Assembly (NCBI RefSeq): GCF_042743185.1
Contig: NZ_JBHYMS010000032.1
Coordinates: 1-64,000, forward strand
Length of the DNA stretch: 64,000 nt
Source of the DNA: Inquilinus sp042743185
Lineage (GTDB): Bacteria; Pseudomonadota; Alphaproteobacteria; DSM-16000; Inquilinaceae
Reading direction: 5' to 3'
The notes under the pieces were generated by a model. It searched no databases and was not told the DNA's origin. It saw only the letters and a list, made by a program, of their open reading frames with translations. The translations under genes were made by a program, and so were the position numbers. Shown piece by piece: positions 14,827-23,570 of this stretch (the first letter of the stretch is position 1; every line of letters starts with the position of its first letter).

Positions 14827-17346
14827 ATGGCCGTCGTCAACGGAACCGCGGGGAACGATCTGATCCATGTCGCCGGCGACGGCGTGGTGGCACAGCCCGG
14901 CTTCACCGACATCCCCCAGGCGACGGCCTCTAACGACCTGCTGTACGGCCTGGGCGGCAACGACCTCATCTATGGCGGCGTAGGCTTCGACGAGATCTTC
15001 GGCGGCGACGGCAACGATGTCATCGATGGCGGTGCAGACTTGGACGAGATCTTCGGCGGCGACGGCAACGATGTCATCCATGGCGGCGCAGGCCCAGACG
15101 ACCTCGACGGCGGCGAGGGCGACGATGTGGTCTATGGCGACGACGAGGACGACGTGATCTACGGCGGCAATGGCAACGATATCCTGGTCGGGGGGGCCGG
15201 CCCGGACACGCTCGCCGGCGGCGCCGGCATTGACACCGTCCGCTATGACGGCACCACCGGCGTCAGGATCGACCTCCACAGGGCTCGCGGCTACTACGGC
15301 GACGCCGAGGGCGACGTGATCTTTGGGGTCGAGATCGTCGAGGGCACCGTTTTCGGCGACAACGTGTCTGGAGCCGCCGCCTCCGAGACGCTGAGAGGCC
15401 GCGACGGAAATGACACTCTCTATGGCCGCGGCGGCAACGACGCGCTTTCCGGCGATGCCGGCAACGATGGACTCTACGGCGACGACGGCGATGACGGCCT
15501 TTCCGGCGGCGACGGCGATGACCTCCTCGATGGCGGTGCCGGGGCGGATCGGCTCGCCGGCGGCGCCGGCGTCGATATGCTTCGGTATTTTAGCAGCGCT
15601 GCCGGCGTGGCCGTGAATCTGACGGCCCGGACCGCCTCGGGCGGCCACGCCCAGGGGGATGTGATCGGAGCCGACATCGAGTTGGTGGACGGCTCGGTCT
15701 ACGCTGACACCCTCACCGGTTCCGCCGCCGCCAATACCCTCTTCGGCGAGGCCGGAAACGACAGCCTCTCAGGGCTCGCCGGCGACGACAGCCTCTCGGG
15801 GGGCGACGGCGACGACGTGCTTCGCGGCGGCATTGGGGCGGACCGCCTCGACGGCGGCGTCGGCATCGACTTCGTCAGCTACTACGGTGCAACAGCCAGG
15901 GTGATCGTCGATCTGGCTGCAGGCGCCGGCTCCGGCGGCGACGCGGCGGGCGACACCTATTTCGAGATCGAGAACGTCAGCGGTAGTACGGCCGCGGACG
16001 GCATCCACGGCAATGCCGTCGCCAATGTCCTCAACGGCTACGAAGGCGACGACGCACTTTACGGCTATGACGGCGACGACACCCTCCTCGGCGGCGCCGG
16101 CGACGACTTCCTGCAGGGGGCGGCCGGGGCGGACCGGATCGACGGCGGCGCCGGCATCGACACCATCGACTACAACGGCGCCGCCGGGGTGACGGTCAAT
16201 CTCGGCACCGGCCTCGGCAGCGGCGGCGAGGCCCAGGGCGATGTGATCTCCGGCGTCGAGAATGTGCAGGGTACCGGCGATTACGGCGATGCCCTGACCG
16301 GCTCCGCGGCCGCCAACCGTCTCAGGGGCTATGGCGGGAACGATGTCCTTCTCGGCCTCGGCGGCTCGGACACGCTGATCGGCGACGGGGGCGACGACAC
16401 GCTCCGCGGCGGCGACGGCGACGATATCCTCCATGTCGGCCCCGGGGCGGACATCATGGATGGCGGCGCCGGCCGCGACACCGTCGTGTTCACCAGCGCC
16501 ACGGCGGCCGACTGGCAGACGGGGATGCTCAGCCCCGATATCGCCGAGGACACCTGGGAAGGCTGGGAGGTGATCCAGGGCTCCTCCGGCAATGACACCA
16601 TCCGCACCGCCAACGCGGGCTTTGCGGTGGAGTTGCGCGGCGGCGCCGGCGACGACGTGCTCGCCGCCGCGGTCGACGCCGCCTTCGGCGACACGCTGTG
16701 GGGCGAGGACGGCAACGACCGGATCAGCGGCGGCGCCGGCGACGATACGCTCCGCGGCGGTGCCGGGGCCGATACGCTCGATGGCGGCACCGGTATCGAC
16801 ACCGCCAGCTACTACAACGGTCTGGTCGGGGTCTCGGTCAATCTGACCGCCGGCAGCGGCAGCGGCGGCGATGCCTCGGCCGACACCCTGGCCGGGATCG
16901 AGAACGTCTCCGGCAGCCAGGGCAACGACATCCTGGTGGGAAACGCCGACGCCAATGCCTTGCGAGGCTGGGGAGGCGCCGACGTGCTCAACGGCGTTGC
17001 CGGGCAGGACACGCTCACCGGCGGCACCGGCGCCGACCGCTTCGTGCTGAGCAGCACGGCGCACAGCCCGGTCGGGGGCGGGGCGGACCTGATCACCGAT
17101 TTCAGCCATGCCCAGGCGGACAAGATCGACTTGCACCTGATCGACGCCAATACCGGTGCCGGCGGCGACCAGGCCTTCAGCTTCATCGGCACCGGCGCCT
17201 ATACCGGCGCCGCCGGGCAGCTCCGCTACGTCGTCTCCGGCGGTGTCACCACCATCGGCGGCGACCTCAACGGCGACAAGGTCACCGACTTCCAGATCAA
17301 GCTCACCGGAAGCATCGCTCTGGTGGCCGGCGACTTCGTGCTCTGA
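14827..17346 (+). CDS. RTX calcium-binding repeat protein (type I secreted)
   Basis: An 839-residue, highly acidic protein of GGxGxDxLx repeats, with spacer modules of the form GVxVNLxxGxGSGGxAxGD followed by IENVxGS. The C-terminal domain is serralysin-like: ADRFVLSSTAHSP, DFSHAQADKIDLHLID and FSFIGTGAYTGAAGQLRYVV. It ends in LVAGDFVL, a small-residue/hydrophobic tail typical of type I secretion signals. A GGGGAGAG ribosome site precedes the ATG. No Sec signal and no enzymatic domain are seen. It shares its C-terminal domain closely with the protein at 75-2438. An internal 54-bp tandem duplication lies near the 5' end. Its stop is only 7 bp from the stop of the opposing LacI gene. Confidence 0.92.
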   Translation: MAVVNGTAGNDLIHVAGDGVVAQPGFTDIPQATASNDLLYGLGGNDLIYGGVGFDEIFGGDGNDVIDGGADLDEIFGGDGNDVIHGGAGPDDLDGGEGDDVVYGDDEDDVIYGGNGNDILVGGAGPDTLAGGAGIDTVRYDGTTGVRIDLHRARGYYGDAEGDVIFGVEIVEGTVFGDNVSGAAASETLRGRDGNDTLYGRGGNDALSGDAGNDGLYGDDGDDGLSGGDGDDLLDGGAGADRLAGGAGVDMLRYFSSAAGVAVNLTARTASGGHAQGDVIGADIELVDGSVYADTLTGSAAANTLFGEAGNDSLSGLAGDDSLSGGDGDDVLRGGIGADRLDGGVGIDFVSYYGATARVIVDLAAGAGSGGDAAGDTYFEIENVSGSTAADGIHGNAVANVLNGYEGDDALYGYDGDDTLLGGAGDDFLQGAAGADRIDGGAGIDTIDYNGAAGVTVNLGTGLGSGGEAQGDVISGVENVQGTGDYGDALTGSAAANRLRGYGGNDVLLGLGGSDTLIGDGGDDTLRGGDGDDILHVGPGADIMDGGAGRDTVVFTSATAADWQTGMLSPDIAEDTWEGWEVIQGSSGNDTIRTANAGFAVELRGGAGDDVLAAAVDAAFGDTLWGEDGNDRISGGAGDDTLRGGAGADTLDGGTGIDTASYYNGLVGVSVNLTAGSGSGGDASADTLAGIENVSGSQGNDILVGNADANALRGWGGADVLNGVAGQDTLTGGTGADRFVLSSTAHSPVGGGADLITDFSHAQADKIDLHLIDANTGAGGDQAFSFIGTGAYTGAAGQLRYVVSGGVTTIGGDLNGDKVTDFQIKLTGSIALVAGDFVL
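14989..15078 (+). repeat. 54-bp tandem duplication inside the second RTX gene
   Basis: A 36-nt stretch at 14989-15024 recurs identically at 15043-15078, offset by 54 nt, i.e. 18 codons or two nonapeptide repeats. It encodes DEIFGGDGNDVI twice. The exact DNA identity, unlike the diverged repeats elsewhere in the gene, points to a recent in-frame duplication. Confidence 0.85.
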
Positions 17347-17353
17347 GTCCGCC

Positions 17354-18376
17354 TCAGCCGCCCTGGTCCGGCGCCGGGCCGCGCACGGTGCGGCGCCAGA
17401 TCAGCGGTGCCGGGATCGTCAGCCGCAGCGGCGCCGTGCTCTCCGCGTCCAGGGCGGCCATCACCGCGTCGCCGGTGGCGTCGACCGACTGGTCGAAGGT
17501 GGTCAGGTCGTAGGCCGACCAGCCGGCCTGCTCGGTGTTGTCGAAGCCGATGACGCAGAGATCCTCGGGCACGCGCAGGCCCAGATCGTGACGCGCGGCG
17601 TCGAGGAAGCCGAACGCGACCAGGTCGCTGATGCAGAAGGCGGCGTCCGGCCGGTCCGGCCGCAGCAGCAGGTCGTGCGCTGCGGCCTTTCCGGTGGCGT
17701 AGACGGTGCGGCCGCCGCGCCAGATCGCCGGCTCGATCCCCTCCGCCTGGGCGGCGGCCAGGAAGCTAGCCTCGCGCGCCAGGAGCGCGGGCGTGCCCTG
17801 GGCCGAGGTCACCAGGCACGGCCGGCGGCAGCCGGCGCGGCGGAAGGCGGCCACCGCCACCCGGCCGGGCAGGGCGCTGTCGATGGCGATGTTGTCGGGC
17901 CCGTCGATCCGGTCGTCGCGGTTGATCAGCACCACCCGCTGCCCGGCGGCGAGGCACAGCCGGGTGATGTCCTCCGACGGGGTGCCGGACAGCACGATGG
18001 TGGCGTCGGCGCGGTAGTTCAGGATCTGCCGCAGCGCCGATTGCGCATCGGCGTCGCCGCGGCCGCTGGTGCCGATCAGCATGGCGACGCGGCCGCTGTG
18101 CTGCAGCCGGTCGATAAGGGCGCCCACCATCCGCGACCGCAGCGGCGTCTCCAGGTCGGACGCGACGATACAGACGATCCGGCTCGACTGCCGGGTCAGG
18201 CCGCGGGCCAGGTGATTGACGTGATAGCCCAGCGCCTCCGCCGCTTCCAGCACCCGCCGGCGCGTCTCGGCCGAGACGCTGGCGCCGGGCGTGAAGGTGC
18301 GCGAGACGGCGGAGCGGGAGACGCCGGCCCGGTCGGCCACCTGCTGGGCGCTGGCGAAGCTGCGGCGACTCGTCAC
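17354..18376 (-). CDS. LacI-family transcriptional regulator
   Basis: A 340-residue regulator. The N-terminal helix-turn-helix AQQVADRAGVSRSAVSRTF (about residues 10-28) and hinge helix HVNHLARGL are typical of LacI/GalR. They are followed by a periplasmic-binding-protein-like sensor domain (IVCIVASDLETP, VVLINRDD, AFCISDLVAFGFLDAARHDLG, VIGFDNTE). The sensor presumably binds a sugar or related carbon compound, but no transport or sugar-catabolic operon is adjacent. Two near-identical palindromes upstream (18428-18441 and 18522-18537) are likely its operators and would give autoregulation by looping. The start at MTSRRSFASA is the first in-frame ATG. Confidence 0.9.
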   Translation of the reverse strand: MTSRRSFASAQQVADRAGVSRSAVSRTFTPGASVSAETRRRVLEAAEALGYHVNHLARGLTRQSSRIVCIVASDLETPLRSRMVGALIDRLQHSGRVAMLIGTSGRGDADAQSALRQILNYRADATIVLSGTPSEDITRLCLAAGQRVVLINRDDRIDGPDNIAIDSALPGRVAVAAFRRAGCRRPCLVTSAQGTPALLAREASFLAAAQAEGIEPAIWRGGRTVYATGKAAAHDLLLRPDRPDAAFCISDLVAFGFLDAARHDLGLRVPEDLCVIGFDNTEQAGWSAYDLTTFDQSVDATGDAVMAALDAESTAPLRLTIPAPLIWRRTVRGPAPDQGG

Positions 18377-18427
18377 GAAGGATCCTGGGTGGAACGCCCG
18401 TCCGGGCGCGGCAGAAGGTCGATTTTA

Positions 18428-18441
18428 TGCACAGCCGTGCA
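18428..18441. promoter_or_regulatory. Putative LacI-family operator, proximal copy
   Basis: TGCACAGCCGTGCA, the same core as the distal copy at 18522-18537. Centre-to-centre distance is 95 bp, about nine helical turns, which suits repression by looping. It is 52 bp upstream of the lacI start codon. Confidence 0.6.
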
Positions 18442-18521
18442 GATGGCAAGCACTAGGATTGGGACGGAAGCGCCGCCGATGACCTATGGGTTGTTGACAG
18501 GCCGGCAGTTTCGTGTCGATC

Positions 18522-18537
18522 TTGCACAGCCGTGCAA
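18522..18537. promoter_or_regulatory. Putative LacI-family operator, distal copy
   Basis: TTGCACAGCCGTGCAA: perfect TTGCAC/GTGCAA half-sites around AGCC. It extends the proximal copy by one matched pair. It lies 23 nt downstream of a TTGACA (18494-18499) on the plus strand, a typical place for promoter occlusion. Confidence 0.62.
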
Positions 18538-18697
18538 ATATCCGGCGCGGGACGCGGGCGGTCGCATTCGGGTCGCGTCCTGAACAGCCCGGGACCACGG
18601 CGTAACGGAAGGAACATCCTGGTGCCGCGATTGCGGCGCAGGATCCCGCGAGGGCCGTTGGAGGCGGTTCCCCGGAGGGAAGCGGAAGGGATCGATC

Positions 18698-19036
18698 ATG
18701 GGGCATCAGACCACGTTTGGACGGGATCGTCTGGAGGCTCTGGCGGAGGAACTGCGGGAGCGCCGGTCGCGCATGCAGTTCAGCCCGCGTACGGCCAAGC
18801 TGCTGGACAGCGGCGTGCCGAAGATGGCGCAGAAGCTGGTCGAGGAGGCGGCGGAGGTGGCGATCGACGCCGTCCGGGGCGAACGCCAGGCCGTGATCGA
18901 GGAGGCCGCCGACCTGATGTTCAACCTGACCGTGCTGCTGACCGAGCTCGAGATTCGCCCCTGCGAGGTCTGGGAAGAGATGGACCGGCGCCAGAAGCTG
19001 TACGGCATCGCCGAGAAGCTGCCGAAGGACCGGTGA
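18698..19036 (+). CDS. Phosphoribosyl-ATP pyrophosphohydrolase-like protein (HisE family)
   Basis: A 112-residue all-alpha MazG/HisE-fold protein. The metal-binding signature KLVEEAAEVAIDAV and the following EEAADLMFNLTVLL correspond to the EExxE...D core that hydrolyses phosphoribosyl-ATP to phosphoribosyl-AMP in histidine synthesis. GGAAGGG precedes the ATG. No other his genes are nearby, and the conserved core is slightly different from classical HisE, so it may be a paralogue acting on another nucleotide. A decayed copy of its last 46 nt occurs at 21172-21217. It faces the third RTX gene across a terminator hairpin. Confidence 0.82.
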   Translation: MGHQTTFGRDRLEALAEELRERRSRMQFSPRTAKLLDSGVPKMAQKLVEEAAEVAIDAVRGERQAVIEEAADLMFNLTVLLTELEIRPCEVWEEMDRRQKLYGIAEKLPKDR

Positions 19037-19081
19037 GGCCGCCAGGGTGGAAGTCGGCGGGACCGGGGCTCCGTCCATGAG

Positions 19082-19113
19082 AAAAAGGGCCGCCCGGCGA
19101 ACGGGCGGCCCTT
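19082..19113 (-). terminator. Intrinsic terminator of the third RTX gene
   Basis: A 10-bp perfect stem (GGGCCGCCCG/CGGGCGGCCC) with a 5-nt loop. On the minus strand it is followed by TTTTTC. It lies 17 bp past the RTX stop codon. Confidence 0.85.
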
Positions 19114-19129
19114 CGAGAGGATCCGGCGA

Positions 19130-20749
19130 CTACAGGACGAAGTCGCCTGCCACCAGGTTGATCGAGCCGACCAGGCGGATCTGCACATCGGCCCAGCCGT
19201 CGCCATTGGCGTCGATATAGACGTTGGTCTCCGACGCTCCCGCGATGAAGCGGACCTCGCCGGCATCATGGCTGAAGGCCGCCGAACCGATGAAGCTGCC
19301 GTCGCCCCCGGTGATGCCCGACACGTCGATCTTGTCGCCCTGGGCGTGAGAGAAGTCGTCGATCCGGTCGACCGTACGCTTGGCGAGGGAGTCGCCGATG
19401 ACGGAGAAGACGAAGGTATCCGCACCGTCGCCGCCGTTCAGGCGGTCTGCTCCGGCCCCGCCGGCAAGCGTGTCGTTGCCGCGCCAGCCGACCAGATAGT
19501 TGGAGCCGCTGTCCCCGGTCAGCGTATCGCCGAACCTGCTGCCGTAAAGATTCTCGATGCTGGTATAGGTGTCGCCGGCGGCCTGTCCGGCGTTGGCCCC
19601 CGGATTGGCCAGACTGGCGGTGACGGCGCCGGTCGAAGTGTCGTATGCGGCGGTGTCGAAGCCGGCCCCGCCGTTCATCTGATCCGCGCCGGCGTCACCG
19701 ACGAGCTTGTCGTTGCCGTCGCCCCCCTGGATGATGTCGTTTCCGGTGCCCCCGTTGAGGATGTCGTTTCCTGCGCCGCCGTCGAGCGTATCGTTGCCGG
19801 TCCAGCCGATGATGTAGTTGGCGCCGGCGTCACCGGTCAGGGTGTCGCCGAACATCGAGCCGAAAAGATTTTCGATGCTGCTGTAGCTGTCGCCGGCCGC
19901 ATCGCCGGTATTGGCCGCGGCGTTGCCCAGATTCGCCGTCACGCCGGTAAGGGCGTTGTCGTAGACAGCCTGATCGATGCCGGTGCCGCCGATCAGGGTG
20001 TCGGCTCCGGCGCCGCCGATCAGCCGGTCGGCGCCGGCACCGCCGTCGAGCACGTCGGTGCCGTCCGCCCCCGACAGGCGATTGGCTCCGGTGTCGCCGG
20101 TCAGGTGGTCGTCGAACTGGGAACCGCGCAGGTTTTCGATGCTGATCAGGGTGTCGCCGGTGGCATGGCCTCCGCTGGCCGTGCCGAGGGCCAGGTTCAC
20201 CGTCACGGCGGCGTTGGAGACGATGTAGTCGCCCATGTCCGATCCGGCGCCGCCGTTCAGGACGTCGCCGCCCTCTGCACCGGCCAGGCCGTCATTGCCG
20301 GCGCCGCCCAGCAGGGTGTTCGCGCCGGCATTGCCGCCCAGATAGTCGCCGAAGGCCGACCCGGTGAGATTGGTGATGCCGACGAGGCGATCGCCCTCGG
20401 CGTCACCGCCATGGCCCGTGGTGACCCCGGTCAATCCAATGCTGAGGCCCAGCAGAGTGATATTGATGTTGGCCGTCTCATAGAGCAGGACCGCGACGCG
20501 GGACGAGGACGAGGAGTAGTCCGCCGTGTCGATGCCGGAAACGGAGAGGATGCCGGTGGTGGACAGCACGCCGCCGACCAGGAGATCGGCGCCGGTGCCG
20601 CCGATGAGGACGTCATCGCCGCCATAGCCGACCAGGGTATCGTCGCCGCCCCGGCCGTCGAAATGGTCATCGCCCATTGCGCTGAGCAGACCGGTGACAA
20701 TGTTGGATGGATGGGTGTCCGCTGCGTCGGTGCCGACAAAGGTGGCCAT
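19130..20749 (-). CDS. RTX calcium-binding repeat protein (type I secreted), third paralogue
   Basis: A 539-residue acidic repeat protein with GGxGxDxLx units and spacers of the form GDTYxSIENLxGSxFGDTLTGD. Its N-terminus (MATFVGTDAADTHPSN) is of the same type as the other two RTX proteins. The C-terminal domain (ADTFVFSVIGDSLA, DFSHAQGDKIDVSGI, VYIDANGDGWADVQI) ends in LVAGDFVL, the same tail as the protein at 14827-17346. An in-frame ATG at 20812 would add 21 non-RTX residues lying in AT-rich sequence, so I start at 20749. A strong terminator follows. No secretion machinery is nearby. Confidence 0.92.
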   Translation of the reverse strand: MATFVGTDAADTHPSNIVTGLLSAMGDDHFDGRGGDDTLVGYGGDDVLIGGTGADLLVGGVLSTTGILSVSGIDTADYSSSSSRVAVLLYETANINITLLGLSIGLTGVTTGHGGDAEGDRLVGITNLTGSAFGDYLGGNAGANTLLGGAGNDGLAGAEGGDVLNGGAGSDMGDYIVSNAAVTVNLALGTASGGHATGDTLISIENLRGSQFDDHLTGDTGANRLSGADGTDVLDGGAGADRLIGGAGADTLIGGTGIDQAVYDNALTGVTANLGNAAANTGDAAGDSYSSIENLFGSMFGDTLTGDAGANYIIGWTGNDTLDGGAGNDILNGGTGNDIIQGGDGNDKLVGDAGADQMNGGAGFDTAAYDTSTGAVTASLANPGANAGQAAGDTYTSIENLYGSRFGDTLTGDSGSNYLVGWRGNDTLAGGAGADRLNGGDGADTFVFSVIGDSLAKRTVDRIDDFSHAQGDKIDVSGITGGDGSFIGSAAFSHDAGEVRFIAGASETNVYIDANGDGWADVQIRLVGSINLVAGDFVL

Positions 20750-21114
20750 GAATAATCTCCAACACGATATGAAAACTATACAAATTTGATCATCCAGCCT
20801 GCGGTTCTTCAACGAGGAATTGCAGGCCTTGTGAAGTTAGACGCATTGTTGAAAGACAGCAGGATAACATTTCGAGTCGGCTTTGATAAAATTTCTATAG
20901 AGGAAAATATTATTTCTATAGTCAGATACATTATAACAGCCGATGGGAATTTGATTCCGACCGATCTGCTGTCCGAAGATATCCTTGGTGGCTGCCGTGC
21001 TTGCCGTGCCGGCGGGCGAACGGGACGGCACCGTGGACCGATGACAGGGTTGCGTCCGTATCGATGCGGGGCAGGGTAGCCGCGGCTCAGCCTGGCGAGG
21101 CTGCCACGCTGCGG
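20750..21114. other. AT-rich upstream region of the third RTX gene
   Basis: About 200 bp (20760-20960) is far richer in A/T than the surroundings, with runs such as AAAATATTATTTCTATAG. The compositional break, the lack of a family-recognisable product in the 97-codon open frame at 20786-21079, and the position upstream of an RTX gene suggest a promoter/silencer-type region or imported DNA. No protein gene is supported. Confidence 0.45.
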
Positions 21115-21217
21115 GAGTTTCCGGACGGACCGAAGCATGGCCCGGCCATCATCATCACGAGACGCCCGAATGGCGCCAGAAGCTGTACGGCATCGCCGAG
21201 ACGCTGCCGAAGGATCG
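21115..21217 (+). pseudogene. Composite relic: cupin-gene start joined to hisE end
   Basis: Bases 21115-21139 are identical to 23727-23751, the leader and start codon of the cupin gene. The following His-rich codons (HHHETPEWR) match the cupin N-terminus (HHHETPDWR), shifted by one inserted base. From 21172 the sequence switches to the end of the hisE-like gene: 21172-21217 matches 18987-19032 with two mismatches in 46 nt, still in the same relic frame. The junction is at a shared TGGCGCC. It looks like a duplicated segment that lost everything between by a short-homology deletion. It is not expected to encode a functional protein. Confidence 0.8.
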
Positions 21218-21284
21218 GCAGCCGCTTCCGCTCGACCGATGATGGTGCCGCGGCACCGGATCGGCGCCGCGGCTTTGCGTGTCT

Positions 21285-23570
21285 CTAGACAGTCTCGACG
21301 GCCGGGCCGCCGATCTTCGGGTCGGTCAGGCCGGGACGACCGGTTTCGACATGGCCGGCGAAGCGGCGAAGGAAATCGTCTCCGGTCCCGGCCGTGACGC
21401 TCAGGTCGAACCAGCCGAAGCTGGACCGCAGCGACCAGCGGTCTCGGACCAGGGCGCCCGGCCGGAGGTAGTGATGCCGCGCCGGCTCGCTGCTGTAGCC
21501 GTTGACGACGGTCAGATAGCAGGGCCGGAAGCCGATATTGCTCAGCAGCAGCGTGACGTCGCCCGACAGGCCGTCCTGCATCAGCCGCACCTCGGGCCGG
21601 GCGATGCCCGACAGGATCGGGGTCAGGCGGCCCTTGAACCGGTTCAGCATGCCGTTCGGCCCGTAGACCGACAGGTCGTAGCTGCCGGGGCGGTCCGGCG
21701 TCCAGCTGTCGGACAGCGTGTCACCGGCCCCGACCGTATATTGCCACGGCCCGCGCCGGTCGGCGGTCGGCTGCATCGGCCGGTCCGGGAACACGGTGTC
21801 GTCCGGCTCGTAAGGCTTGCCCGCCTCGTTGAAGGTCGCGCCGCCGCCGGCATGGACGATGAAGCAGGCGCCGGCCGACCCGGCATTGGCGAAATCGATC
21901 CAGAACCGGCGCCCGTCCGGATCGACCCGGCCATGGGCGCTGAGGCGATAGGGCAGGGGCCGGGCGCGGCGCTGGCCGCGCTGCTGCACCGGCCGTGACG
22001 GCTTGGCCGGCGGCACGGGCCCCGGCCGGCCGGCGGCGGCGTCGGCCTGGGCCTTGTAGCGGCTGGTGTCCGGCAGCGGCGGCAGGGCGGCGTCCGGCGT
22101 GCGGAAATCGAAGGCCGCGGTCAGGTCGCCGCAGACGGAGCGGCGCCAGGGCGAGATGGTGCGGCAGGGCACGCCGAAGCGCCGCTCGATGAACTGCAGC
22201 ACGGAGGTGTGGTCGAACAGCTCGGAGCAGACCCAGCCGCCCTTGCTCCAGGGCGAGACCACCAGCATCGGCACGCGGGGTCCGAGGCCGATCGGCACGC
22301 CGTTGTAGTTCTCGTCGCCGACCGGAACCGTGCTGCGGCCCTGATAGCCGTAGAAGCGGGTGTTCACCGGCGGCACCGGCGCCGGCACATGGTCGAAGAA
22401 GCCGTCATTCTCGTCGTAGTTCACGATCAGGACGGTCTTGGCCCAGACCTTCGGGTTGCTGGTCAGCGCCTCCAGGATCTTGTCGACGAAGGCCTGGCCG
22501 GCGGCGGGGGAGGCGTTGGGGTGCTCGCAGAAGGCGTCGGGGCAGATCACCCACGACACCTGCGGCAGCCGGTCGGCCTTGACGTCATCGGCGATCGCCC
22601 GCGCCAGCACGGCGTCGTAGGGATCCTCGTTCGAGGCCAGCTTGGGGCCGACATAGGCGCGGCCGCGCTTGTACAGGTCGGAGCTCTTGCTCAGCTTGCG
22701 GAAGTCGCGGTGATAGGCCAGCGAGTTGCAGCCGTAGTTGGAATAGGCCTGGTAGACCCGCCAGTCGATGCCGTGCCTCTCCAGCGTCTCGGCATAGGCT
22801 TCCCAGGCCAGCCCTTCCCAGGGCTCGTCCAGGTCCATGTCGCCGGTCCAGTTGTTGTCCAGCTCCTGGCCCTTCAGCCGGCGCTTCGGGTTCTGGGGAT
22901 CGCGGCCGGTCAGGGTGTAGACGCTGGCGCCGCCGGTGAAGTACTGCCGGTTCGGTTCGGTGTTGGCGAAGATCGAGCAGTGGTTGGCGTCGCAGACGGT
23001 GAACGCGTCTGCCAGATGGGCGTAGAAGGGCAGGTCGGACGCGGTGTCGTAATAGCCCATCGACATCCGGCTCTTCAGCGGCACCCAGCTGTCCCAGCTC
23101 TTCCACAGCGACTGGTCCAGCTTCCAGCTGTGGTCGGTGCCGTCCATGTGCTGGGCGCTGGTGCTGCCGGTGTCGAGCCGGAACGGCAGGACGTAGTCCA
23201 GCTTCGCCTGGGCCGCGGGGTCGGCCTCGTACCAGCGTTGCCGCTCGTGCCAATGGTCCCAGTCGACATTCTGGTAGCCGGTGCGGCTGGCGCCGTTGCG
23301 GCCGACGCTCTGGTACCAGACCGGCCGGCCGCTCGGCAGCGGCGCCGGGCGCGGGTCGCCGAAGCCGCGGACGCCGTTCAGCGTGCCGAAATAATGGTCG
23401 AAGGACCGGTTCTCCTGCATCAGCACGACGATGTGCTCGACATCGCGCAGGGTTCCGGTGGCGTTATGGGCGGGAATCGCCAGGGCCTCGCGGATGCTGG
23501 CCGGCACGGCCATCGCGGCCGCGGCGGCGAGCCCGGTCTTCAGGAATTGGCGGCGGCTGTCGGAAGTCAC
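21285..23570 (-). CDS. Phosphocholine-specific phospholipase C, Tat-exported
   Basis: A 761-residue enzyme of the non-haemolytic phospholipase C/acid phosphatase superfamily. It hydrolyses phosphatidylcholine to diacylglycerol and phosphocholine in the periplasm or outside. The twin-arginine signal SRRQFLKTGLAAAAA is at residues 5-19. The metal/nucleophile region ENRSFDHYFG (53-62) and later YDENDGFFDHV and VVSPWSKGGWVCSELFDHTS are hallmark motifs. The C-terminus has two repeated beta domains (DUF756 type). I use the GTG at 23570, directly before the Tat signal. A longer frame from 23750 begins inside the antisense of the cupin leader and lacks family similarity. It is divergent from the cupin gene. 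Confidence 0.92.
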   Translation of the reverse strand: MTSDSRRQFLKTGLAAAAAMAVPASIREALAIPAHNATGTLRDVEHIVVLMQENRSFDHYFGTLNGVRGFGDPRPAPLPSGRPVWYQSVGRNGASRTGYQNVDWDHWHERQRWYEADPAAQAKLDYVLPFRLDTGSTSAQHMDGTDHSWKLDQSLWKSWDSWVPLKSRMSMGYYDTASDLPFYAHLADAFTVCDANHCSIFANTEPNRQYFTGGASVYTLTGRDPQNPKRRLKGQELDNNWTGDMDLDEPWEGLAWEAYAETLERHGIDWRVYQAYSNYGCNSLAYHRDFRKLSKSSDLYKRGRAYVGPKLASNEDPYDAVLARAIADDVKADRLPQVSWVICPDAFCEHPNASPAAGQAFVDKILEALTSNPKVWAKTVLIVNYDENDGFFDHVPAPVPPVNTRFYGYQGRSTVPVGDENYNGVPIGLGPRVPMLVVSPWSKGGWVCSELFDHTSVLQFIERRFGVPCRTISPWRRSVCGDLTAAFDFRTPDAALPPLPDTSRYKAQADAAAGRPGPVPPAKPSRPVQQRGQRRARPLPYRLSAHGRVDPDGRRFWIDFANAGSAGACFIVHAGGGATFNEAGKPYEPDDTVFPDRPMQPTADRRGPWQYTVGAGDTLSDSWTPDRPGSYDLSVYGPNGMLNRFKGRLTPILSGIARPEVRLMQDGLSGDVTLLLSNIGFRPCYLTVVNGYSSEPARHHYLRPGALVRDRWSLRSSFGWFDLSVTAGTGDDFLRRFAGHVETGRPGLTDPKIGGPAVETV

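Larger units (their letters stand above)
18377..18697. other. 321-bp divergent spacer between lacI and the hisE-like gene
   Basis: It holds two LacI-type palindromes listed separately, plus a TTGACA at 18494-18499 on the plus strand between them that could be a -35 element. No well-supported gene is present. Confidence 0.5.

Noticed and set aside
20786..21079. A 97-codon plus-strand frame in the AT-rich region
   Set aside because: No ribosome site, no recognisable family, and the C-terminal third becomes an Arg/Gly-rich stretch typical of chance translation of GC-rich DNA.
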